This document shows positions 9,672-21,600 of a stretch of 64,000 nt of DNA, in pieces. The notes beneath the pieces are model-generated. The model was not told the DNA's origin. It saw only the letters and a list, made by a program, of their open reading frames with translations, and did not search any database. This DNA is from Photobacterium lutimaris (lineage in GTDB: Bacteria; Pseudomonadota; Gammaproteobacteria; Enterobacterales; Vibrionaceae). The position numbers and the translations under genes were made by a program. The DNA lies in the NCBI RefSeq assembly GCF_003025555.1, contig NZ_PYMH01000001.1, forward strand, positions 62,001 to 126,000. The letters are read 5' to 3'. Each line of letters begins with the position of its first letter. Position 1 is the first letter of the stretch.

Positions 9672-12600
9672 ATGATGAAACGGATTGTCAAACTTCTTAA
9701 AGAGGCATTGGTCTCTTCTGAGGCAGCGGCTCACCTTGTGGCATTGGCAAAACACAAATGTTCCGATAGTGCGACTTATCTTGAAAAGCAATGGGTGCGC
9801 ACTGAAGTGAATAGCAATACTACCGATGGTGTGCTGCTTGTTTTTTCAAATAACGAACAAAAACACGACGTCTGGATGGAACAGCATTCAGGCATTGTCA
9901 TTACCATTCTCCACAGTGAGCAATACGAACAAGTAAGAGAAAATGTTTTTGGTCTCAATTTAACAGACGAATGTCAAGTCAAACACCTGTTAACCGCTCT
10001 AGTAAAAGAAAAAGATACAGAATTCAACATTATTTTCGATTATAGAACGGACAGTCGATCTGATGCTGAGCACATTATTTCTGGATGGTTACAATTTCTG
10101 CATGCAATGACACAAGAGCATAGTCTGCTCAGTATTAATGGTGTAGTACCCGTTGCTGATGATATTACTGGGCCTAATTTACACTATTTATCTTTGTCTG
10201 CCTTATTCAGAGTTATGCAGAAGGAGCATCATGACTACATACTCAGAACTGTAAAGCTTTCTAGTGAGTCAACAGAAGAAGATGTGATTCAAGAGTTATA
10301 TTCAAAACAGACTTCCAGCCTAGAAATAAAATATGCCAAAGGATCAAGGTATGAACGGCATTTAACACCGGCCACTATTCCAAAGAATACGCATCCTACA
10401 CTGACGATAAGTGAAAATCAGACAATACTTATCAGTGGTGGAGGTGGCAAAATTGGCTTCTTAATCAGCCAATGGCTGATAACGACCTACAATTGCAGTG
10501 TTGTACTGATAGGAAGGTCGCCCGAAGCTGATGTAAACAAGCACTATCCGCTCATAGAAGCCAGTAATGGCGTTACCTATATCCAGCAAGATGTCACGGC
10601 AAAGAATCCGAGCTTGCCCCTCAGAAAGGTGTTAGATCGCGGTATTCATGGCGTTATTCATTTAGCTGGAAGCCTTAACGATGGTCTATTTCGACATAAA
10701 GAATTGTCAAATTGGAATGAAGAGATAAGCAGCAAAATTAAGGGGATAGAAAATCTAGATGCATGGACCGTGAGTCAGCCACTTAGGTTTTTCATTGCGG
10801 GATCATCACTCAGTGCAGTACATGGTTTTAGCGGACAATCTTCTTATTCATATGCTAATGCCTATTTGGATCACTATATTGAATGCAGAGAGCAACTAGT
10901 CAATAGAGGTGAGAAAACGGGTGCTAGTATCAGTCTTAACTGGAGTCTTTGGAAAGATGGAGGTATGTCAGTCTCCGATGAACAGAAGAGGCAATATAAA
11001 GCATTATATGGGATTGAAGATGTCTCATTGATAAGTGGAATCACTTCAATTGTAATGGCAATTAGTCAGCAGAAATCACAACTCGTTGTGATTGATGGTG
11101 ATGGTTCTAAAATTCTGAGTTCATTTAACACCACTCCTGCGCACGTAATGGCAACAGGAAGTAGACCTTCTAATACATATACTAAGGAGGATGAACACTA
11201 TACTGAATTGCTCTCCGGATTATATGATATCGTGGAGGAGTTAATGAATGTTAAACGGGAGAAACTAAAGCCGAAAACAGAGTTAGCGCACTATGGTTTT
11301 GACTCAATTAGTTTTGCGGATTTGGCTAATAAAATTAATCAGCGGTTCGCGATTAATATTACACCTTCTGTATTCTTTCAATACCTTCATTTAGACGCGA
11401 TCACGCGTTACCTATTAGCCGAATGTGATATCGCATTGGAGGCTGAGCAAGACAGTATCGATGAAAGTCCATATAGAAACAGGGGGACACGCTCTGCAGA
11501 TTTCGATGAGGATCAATCTGTATCCGATGACGCCGTTGCCATCATTGGAATAAGCGGGCAGTTTCCAGGTGCTAACAATCACGAAAGTTTATGGAGTCGA
11601 CTTGTCGAGTCTGCCGATTTGGTCGGCGAAATACCGGAAGATAGATGGAAGTGGAAAGAAATATTTGGCAATCCCAAAGAGCGAAATAACCAAACCAATA
11701 TTAGGTGGGGTGGATTTATATCGGATATAGACAAGTTTGATAGAAATTTCTTCAAAATATCCGCACGTGAATCTGAGTTGATGGACCCTCAACAGAGACT
11801 ATTTTTACAGTGCTCGTGGTCGGTTGTGGAGGATGCCGGCTACAACATCAATGAATTAAGGGGAAGTAATACGGCAGTATATGTCGGTGTGGCATCAACA
11901 GACTATACCGATTTGATCATTCGAAACAATCTAGAATTGGAACCTCATTATTCTACTGGTACTGGGCATTCTATCGTTGCTAATAGAGTATCGTATTTAT
12001 TCGATTTTCATGGTCCAAGCGAAGCAATCGATACGGCTTGTTCGAGTTCTTTGATAGCCGTTCATAAGGCCGCAGAGAATATACGTAGTGGTGAGTGTGA
12101 TTTAGCCATCGCCGGAGGGGTGAATGTGTTGCTAAACCCTAATCTCTTCATTTCATTTTCTAAAGCTGGCATGCTTAGCTCAGATGGTAAATGCAAGCCA
12201 TTTGATAAGGATGCCAATGGCTATGTCAGAGGTGAGGGGGTAGGAGCGGTACTATTAAAATCCTATAAGCAAGCCTTGATTGATCATGATCATATTTATG
12301 GTGTCATTAAAGGATCAGCTGTCAATCACGGTGGGAAAACCCAGTCGCTGACGGCACCGAATCCTGAAGCTCAGGCAGAAGTGATCCGCACGGCGCTTCG
12401 GAAATCTAGACTAGATCCTTCTGCAATATCTTATATAGAAGCACATGGAACAGGCACTAATTTGGGAGACCCTTTAGAAACGGAAGGTCTAAAAAGTGCG
12501 CTATCAGCTTCTTCTTTTGGCAAAAAGTCTATAGGTATAGGATCAATAAAGAGCAACATTGGACATTTAGAAACAGCTGCAGGTATAGCCAGTGTGGTGA

Positions 12601-15600
12601 AAGTGTTAATGTCATTCAAATATGAGCAAATACCCTCCACAATACATTTTAAAGAACTAAATCCTTATGTGAATTTGTCCAATTCACCGTTATATGTGGT
12701 TGACCAACTTCAACAATGGGTGCCTCAGCATTCAGAGCAGTCTCCTCTTACTGCTGGCATTAGTTCTTTTGGGTTTGGGGGGGCAAATGCCCATATCATT
12801 CTTCAGAAACCAGCCCGAACTCAAGCATCATCAAATGAAGCGCAAGATCAACTTATACTTATATCAGCAGAATCATCATCATCTTTAAGAAATAGTATAA
12901 GAGACTTACGACACTATTTACTAAAATATAAGAGCACTATTTCACTTGTTGATATTGCATTTACCTTACAAAAGGGAAGAGTGCATCATCAGAAAAGGCT
13001 GGCTTTAGTTGTTAGCTCTGTCAACGATCTCATTGTGCAGCTTGAATCACAAGATGAAAAGATTCAGGAAAGCGAATTATCGTTTGATTCATGTTGTAGT
13101 ACAGGAAAGCTGGCGTCTACATATGATCGTAGATCTCAGCTTTATGGTATAGCTAAGCAATGGATGAACGGGGAGACTTATCGATGGGAGCAGCTCTATG
13201 ATATACAACCCCATCGCATATCATTGCCAACATATCCGTTTGATAAAACAAAGTGTTGGATAGATACCAATAACTCACTTGAGAGTGTTCAACACTCGTC
13301 ATATAAATCTTCACTATCAAATGAAGAACATCAGGTTGTTCGTATCAATCAAAAACTAGTTGCTGCATCTTGCGACAGAATCAGTAATGGCGTGTCTAGG
13401 AAATTACTCGTTATTCGTTTTTTGCAGACGCAAGAAAGCAAGCTGATTGAAGAATTGCGCAACAGTTTTAACACTATAGAGGTACTGTTGTCCTCACTTT
13501 TATCGGATGCCTATGTAGACCAATTGCTGCGCTCCTTTATAAATGACGATGAAGTATTAATACTAGTTGAGAATAATGAATGCCAAGATCTTCAAGATGA
13601 GGGGCGGGCATATTACGGTTTACTAAAGCAGCTATCAAATCTAGCGCGATACGCAAACAGTGGGCGAAAGAGGACAAAGCGACTACGTTTTAAATTCCTA
13701 CATTATTTTCTAGAAGATGCTCCTAGATATCAGAATCCACTTACCTCACTGTTCAAAAGCTTTGTTTCTGAACAACCATCTTTTTGCTTTAAAAGCGTAT
13801 CACTAGATGTCTTGGACCCCACTATTCTTGAAGCAGAGCTATCAGCGCACTTCAACAATGATGAGATTATTTACACAGCTGGAAAGCGACAAAACAGGCA
13901 ACTGGTTCTTGATGAACCGCTTCAGGTACCTGTACTTGATGGCCGCTTTGTAGAAAGGGGGGTCTATCTGGTCACCGGTGGCACTGGTGGTATTGGAAGA
14001 TCTATCTGCAAAGATATTACGATGAAAGGTGGAATCGTTATCGCGGTTGGACGTTCAACACTAACTAGTCAAGCAATCAATGAACTTAAAGAGAACGCGA
14101 TCATTGCTGACTATATTTCATGTGATATTTGCGATCACAAGTCTATCTCCATCATCGAAGAACATGTAAGCCATCATTATGGGCAATTGACGGGTATTGT
14201 TCACGCCGCTGGCATTAATATTAATCGGACTATTAACAACTCAATTGATACGGATTGGGAGCCCATAGTGGAGACCAAAGTCTGCGGGTCCCAGCACCTA
14301 TTGACGTTAGCTGAACACTTTCGAACCGATTTTTTGGTGTTGTTTGGCTCAATGGTTGGTATTACTGGAAATGCTGGACAATCCATCTATGCCTATTCAA
14401 ATGCGTGTTTAGACCGGATTAGTCGTTCGATCAATGAGCGTGACTTACATCTTGATTGTTATGCGATCAATTGGCCGTTGTGGGATTCTGAAGGAATGAA
14501 AATGCCCGCTTCTGTTATGCAGAAATACAAGGAAGAATATGGTTTTATTGCACTATCAGTGGAAGAAGGACTGAGAATATGGGAGAAAGTGCTGAAGGCG
14601 GCTCCTGGCAACTACTCCTTTCTTTTTGGAGAATCACAAAAGATTAAGCAGTATGTGCAAATGGTGAATGCGGGTCTCAATGTTAAAAGCGACCATATCA
14701 AAGAGGAGTGGTCAAATGATAGAGAGACGTATATTCAATTGTTTGTAGAGACGTTAGCTGGTGTGTTGCGCGTTTCCAAAGCAGAAATTGACATTGATGA
14801 GACATTTGAAAACTTGGGGCTTGATTCACTACTTATCAATCAATTTTGCGACCAAGTCCAGATAGAGATAGCAGATTTCCAAGTAACATTAATGTTTGAA
14901 TATACGACGCTTCGATCTTTATCAGAATACTGTGAAAGTCAGGGCATGATCCAAAAGAATATTCGAATTAACAATCAAGCAGATAATCAAAGATGTCAAT
15001 TACGTGGAAATGTAAATAATGGCCCGGCTCCCGATGATATTGCCATTATCGGAATACATGGGCGATATCCAGATGCAAATAACATGGATGAGTACTGGTT
15101 AAACTTGAGCGCGGGCAAAGATTCAGTGTCCGTAGTGCCAGAGGGCAGATGGGACAATGCGGCGTATTTCAGTGAATCAGTACAAGAAGCGGATTGTGAT
15201 AAGTACTATTGTCAGTGGGGTGGGTTTCTTAGTAATCCGGATTATTTTGACCCTGGTTTTTTCGGTATATCTCCAAAAAATGCTGAAGTAATGGACCCAC
15301 AAGAGCGGCTGTTTATTCAGTCTGCTTGGAACGCGCTAGAGGATGCGGGCTATATACCGTTGTTAAAGGGATCGGAAGATTCAAAAATTGATCGCAATAT
15401 TGGCGTTTTTACGGGTGTTACTACGCATACTTATTCATTGTACAATGCCGATTTTAACTCACGTGGAAGCTATGCAATTCCCAACAGCCAGCCTTGGTCT
15501 ATAGCAAATCGAGTCTCCTATCTGTTTAATTTAACAGGGCCTAGTGTACCAATAGACACGGCTTGTTCATCTTCACTGGCAGCGATCCACTTTGCCTGTA

Positions 15601-18600
15601 AGAGCATTCAGAGCGGTGAATGTAATTTGGCAATAGCAGGCGGCGTTAATCTCTACCTCCATCCCCAAAAATACATACACCTTTCCAACTTGAAGATGCT
15701 TTCACCTACCGGGAAGTGCCATGCTTTTAGCGAGAAGGCGGATGGTTTTGTTCCCGGAGAGGGAGTCGGAAGTATTGTTCTTAAGCCTCTAAAAAAGGCC
15801 ATTCGGGATGGGGATCACATTAGAGGAGTTATAAAAGGATCTGGGATCAACCATGGTGGAAGAACGAATGGTTATTCGGTACCAAGTACCACTTCACAGG
15901 CAGATGTAATTGAAATAGCCTTGAAAAATGCCGATGTAGAGCCAAACAGCATTCGTTTTATTGAAGCGCATGGCACGGGAACTTCCCTCGGTGATCCGAT
16001 AGAGATTGCTGCATTAAATAAGGTTTTTCACAAGCATTCGCGTGATAGTGAGTTGTATGTTGGTTCGGTGAAATCGAATATCGGCCATGCTGAGTCAGCA
16101 GCTGGTATTGCCGGCGTTTCAAAAATAGTGCAAGAATTTTCTCAGGAGCAGTTAGTGCCGAGTATCAACTGCACGAACTTTAATCCGAAAATAAAATTGT
16201 CTGGTGGATCGGTCCATATTCAGAGAGACGCACTTTCCTTTGATGAGTTGAGGAAAGACACAAAAGTACCTTTGCGCGCTGGTGTTAGTTCATTTGGAGC
16301 CGGCGGTACGAATGTACACTTAATCTTGGAAGAGTATATCGACCATCGTTTGCATAGCAAGCAGGATGCGGTGCCCGTAGCCATTATTCTCTCTGCAAGA
16401 GATAAAAAAAATCTGAAACAATACGCAAAAGACATACGTGATTTCATAGTTAGAAGAAGCGATAACCAGCTAAAGCAAAACAGCCTCAATCTGGACAACC
16501 TTGCCTATACATTACAATCAGGTAGGCTGCATATGAAAGAGCGCTTGGGGTTTGTTGCCAAGGACCTCGGAGACGTTATTAGGCAATTGGAGAAATACTA
16601 CAATGACGTGCAGGATGATAGGATCTTGCAATCCACTCTCGTAGATAAAAGGAAAAAAGGAAAGATTGTTCAGGTAGAGACGATACAGGATGCACTAAGT
16701 TCCTGGCTAGAGGGTGACTTCCCGTCTTGGGAGAGGATGTCGACAGAGAGCCATATGATCTCATTGCCAGGTTACCCGTTTGTTGGTAAGTCGTATTGGT
16801 ACAACGGTGAGCCAGCATTTCAAGATCGTCAAACAAAGCAGTGCCAAGGTAATCACTATTTCGATAAACGCGTTATCGTTGTAGAGCCGAATAAGGAATA
16901 CAAACTATCGTTGAGCGATGATGCATTCTTTGTAGAGGATCATATTGTAGATGGGGAGAAAATACTGCCTGGATCTGTCTATCTTGAGATGATGCGTTTT
17001 ATCTTTGAGGAAAGTACAAGAAAGTCCAGGCCTGTACTGAAGAATATTATGTGGTCACAGCCGCTTGTATTCATGGATACGCAACACCGACTTAAAATTG
17101 AGTGTAAGGGAGATGAGGAAGACCAAAAGTTAACGATTAAAGGTTCAAATGAGAGTACAGGTGAAAGCATTTATGCACAGGGTCAAGTTGTGTATGAAAA
17201 GCAGTCAATTCAACCCGAACCCATAGCGGTGCTTAACAAGCAGAAGTATCGGGAGAGCCCGTCGTATAACAGAGAAGATATTTACAGTTTCTTTAATAGA
17301 ATGAAATTGCAGTATGGCCCTGCTTTCCAGGTGATTGACAAACTGTGGAAACAAGAGAATGCGGTAATTGCAGAGCTCAATGTTCGTCCCGCGACAGAAG
17401 ATGAGCACTTCGTGTTTCATCCTGCCATTTTAGACGGGGCACTACAGGCAATCATAGGTTTCTATATAGAAGACCAAGAGTCGATTGCTAAGGATACATT
17501 CCTTCCCTTCCTCATTAAAAAGATACAGATTTTTAAACCAGTCAATCCCACTTGTTTCGTATACATAGAGGAGTCGACCGTTGGTAAGGATCAATGTTCT
17601 TTCAATATCAAAATATGCAACAAACAAGGCGATGTATGCATCTCCATCCAGGATTTCGTTGTTAATAAATTAAGTAACAACAATAAAAGGCAGCATCCTC
17701 AAGAGTTGCTGCATTTAAAGCCAATATGGGCCAGTAGTAAGTTAACTATTAATAATCTGCAAGAAAAGGCGCATAAAATTGTGGTGTTTAGTGATAGCAA
17801 AGACATCATGACTGCATTAAATTTTAAATTGCCAAGCGATACGAAATTCACACTCGTCACTCCAGGTGAGCGCAACAAGCGGATTTCAACTGATCATTTC
17901 GAAGTAAATGACAAAGATTACGCACACTATGATGAATTATTACGGATGCTTAAGTTGGAAGGGTTTATTCCAACAGCAACCATCTTTTTACAACAGAAGG
18001 GTACTCAATCCGAGAATATTGAAGATAAGCTGTTTACAAGTTTTTATCGCCTATTCAATTGGTCAAAGTGCATAATAAAATCAGATCAAAAGTCGGAAGT
18101 AAAACAAATTGTATTGTTTGAAGATTGTTCTAATACTGATTTCTTCAGTAGCGGACTGTTTGGCCTGGCAAAAACAATATCAAGAGAATATCAGAAATTG
18201 GCCACAAAGGTAGTTGAGGTGGCGCAATCAGATAAGCTGTCATCAGATGATATTGCGGATATCATTTCTCACGAGCTAAAAGACAATGCTTTGCATGAGA
18301 TACGATATGAAGGAAAAAATCGCAAGAAACTGCAAATGACGCCTGTCGTCCTATCTGGCGACGACAATCGAATAATGAGACGACAAGGAACTTATCTCAT
18401 AACCGGTGCAATTGGGGGGCTAGGTAGAATGCTTGCTTTTTATCTAGCAGATAAATATCAAGCGGATGTTTTGCTTACCGATATCGTTGAACCGGGTAGT
18501 AAACGAGTTGTAAGCCATTTAGCCAAGTTAAGAGATAAGAATGTAGCGGTTAACTATATTCAAGCGGATCTATCGAATAGAGTGTCAGTAGAAAGCCTAT

Positions 18601-21600
18601 TTAAGAATGTCGCTAGGAACGACATCAACGGTCTATTTCATATAGCCGGGTTTATCAAGGATGCTTTGGTGCATGACAAAACAGAACAAGAGATTCAGTC
18701 AGTCTTTGCACCAAAGATCAATGGGACCATGCTGGTGGATGAGTGTTCTAAACATTTAGATATTGATTTCTTTGCGGTGTACTCATCGATAGCCGCTTTC
18801 AGTGGTAACGTGGGTCAAGCAGACTATTCTTACGCCAATCGTTTTCAAAATGCGTATTGTGAATACAGAGAACAATTACGCGAAAAGGGACAGCGCGTTG
18901 GCAAGACGGTTGCCATTAACTGGCCTTTGTGGGAAGAAGGTGGAATGCAAACCAGTGCAGAAACACAAGAATATTTTGTAAAAAGCACAGGGATGCAAGC
19001 GCTATCAACAGAAAGTGGTTTAAAATCATTGGAACTGGCCTTAAACAGTGATGAAAGTCATCTTATTGTCGTGGAGGGTGACAGAGACAAAATCTACCAA
19101 ACATTGCAGGTCACGCAACAACAGACTACGAAAACAAGCTGGCCGTCGCCCATCAATAAAAGAAACCACATCACCAAAATCGTAAAGGCACAGTTAACAG
19201 CAATCACGAATGTTGATGAAAAAGACATAGATTTACGAACAGAAATCAGTGACTACGGACTTGATTCGGTAGCATTGACCAGTTTTTCAAACCGCTTAAA
19301 CGAAGAATTTAAGTGCGATTTAACACCAGCTACTTTCTTTGAGTACTCCTACATCGATGAGCTAATCCAACACTTAGAGACTGTGGTAGAAGCGGTCTTA
19401 ATTGTTGAAGAGCATGAGCAGCAAGGGTCCATGGAGAAGAAGAGTCTTATTCAAGACGGCTTGCAACCGGAATCTAAAAAAAACTGGCCGTCGCCCATCA
19501 ATAAAAGAAATCACATCACCAAAATTGTAAAGGCACAATTAACAGCAATCACGAATGTTGATGAGGAAGACATAGATTTACGAACAGAAATCAGTGACTA
19601 CGGACTTGATTCAGTAGCATTGACCAGTTTTTCAAACCGCTTAAACGAAGAATTTAAGTGCGATTTTACACCAGCTACTTTCTTTGAGTATTCCTACATC
19701 GATGAGCTAATCCAACATTTAGAGACTGTGGTAGAAGCGGTCTCAGTTGTTGAAGAGCATGAGCAGCAAGGGTCCATGGAGAAGAAGAGTCTTATTCAAG
19801 ACGGCTTGCAACCGGAATCTAAAAAAAGCTGGTCGTCGCCCATCAATAAAAGAAACCACATCACCAAAATCGTAAAGGCACAGTTAACATCAATCACGAA
19901 TGTTGATGAGAAAGACATAGATTTACGAACAGAAATCAGTGACTACGGACTTGATTCGGTAGCATTGACCAGTCTTTCAAACCGCTTAAACGAAGAATTT
20001 AAGTGCGATTTAACACCAGCTACTTTCTTTGAGTATTCCTACATCGATGAGCTAATCCAACACTTAGAGACTGTGGTAGAAGCGGTCTCAGTTGTTGAAG
20101 AGCATGAGCAGCAAGGATCCATGGAGAAGAATTGTCTTATTCAAGATAACTTACAACCGGAATCTGTCACTGTGTCTAAGGATGAAAATCAAGCAATAGC
20201 CATTATTGGTATCAGCGGTAAATTCCCGTCAGCTGACAATATTGATGACTTCTGGGAAAACATTGTTTCAGGAAAAAGTCTGATGAAAGAGATTCCTAAA
20301 GAACGGTGGGACTGGTTGAAATATTTCGGAGACCCACAAGAAGAGGTTAACAAAACATTTGTTAACAAGTGTGCATTTATGGACGACGTTGATAAGTTCG
20401 ATGCAGGCTACTTTAAGATTTCGCCAAGAGAGGCAGCTCTGATGGATCCGGTTCAACGAATGTTTCTGGAGTGTTCAATATCGACTATAGAGAATGCGGG
20501 CTATAAGGTATCCAGTTTTGCAGACTCAGATACCGGACTTTACGTTGGATTAATTAATCCAGAATATGCTGATCTCATGGTAGAGCAAGATCTTCCCATT
20601 GAAGCACACATGGCTACTGGCGTGTCTCGGTCAATTGTCGCCAACAGAGTGTCCTACCTACTTGATATAAAAGGCCCCAGCGAAGTTATTGACACTGCGT
20701 GTAGCAGCGCACTAGTAGCTATTGATAAGGGTGTAGATAGTATCCGTAATGGTAGATGTAAAATGGTACTTGCTGGCGGGGTCAATGTCATACTGAGTTC
20801 GAGAGTACACTTGTCATATAGCAAAGCAGGCATGCTAAGTCCTGATTGTGAGTCTAAAGCATTCGATGATAGTGCCAATGGATATGCGAGAGGTGAAGGG
20901 GTTGGTGCAGTATTGCTGAAATCATTGGATCAGGCAGAAAAAGATGAAGATCACATTTATGGCATTATTCGAGGTAGTGCAATCAACCATGGTGGACATG
21001 CAAATGCACTAACTGCGCCAAGTCCTAACTCTCAAGCGGCACTGCTTATAGATGCGTACTCACAAGCCAACATTTCACCGGAGACAGTAAGCTATATTGA
21101 GGCTCATGGAACCGGTACGAGCTTAGGTGATCCGATTGAAATGAACGGCCTAAAAAAGGGCTTCCAATATCTTTACAAAAAGCATAATTTAGACTTTGGT
21201 TCTGGTCACAAAATCGCCGTTGGTGCGGTAAAAACCAATGTAGGACATCTAGAAGCGGCTGCTGGTATCGCCGGACTGTTTAAAACCCTCCTGAGCATTC
21301 AAAACAAGACGATTCCAACGAATCGTAATTTTACTAAATTAAATCAGTATATCGATATTGCAGATACCCCCTTTTATGTTTCCGACGAAACCGTAGCATG
21401 GCCCGCGCTTGAGGATAAACACGGAAAAAAACTTCCACGTAGAGCTGGTGTGAGTTCTTTTGGGTTTGGTGGTGTTAATGCTCATATGGTCATAGAAGAA
21501 CATATGTCAACTGATACATCAGAAGACAACGGAAAACCACAACTGGTCGTCTTATCTGCCTTGACGCAGGCAGGACTAAAAGACTACGCCGCTTCTATTG

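Noticed and set aside
19140..20171. CRISPR-like array
   Set aside because: The 345-bp units are coding and in frame, each with an ACP motif; there are no short repeats with unique spacers anywhere in the window.
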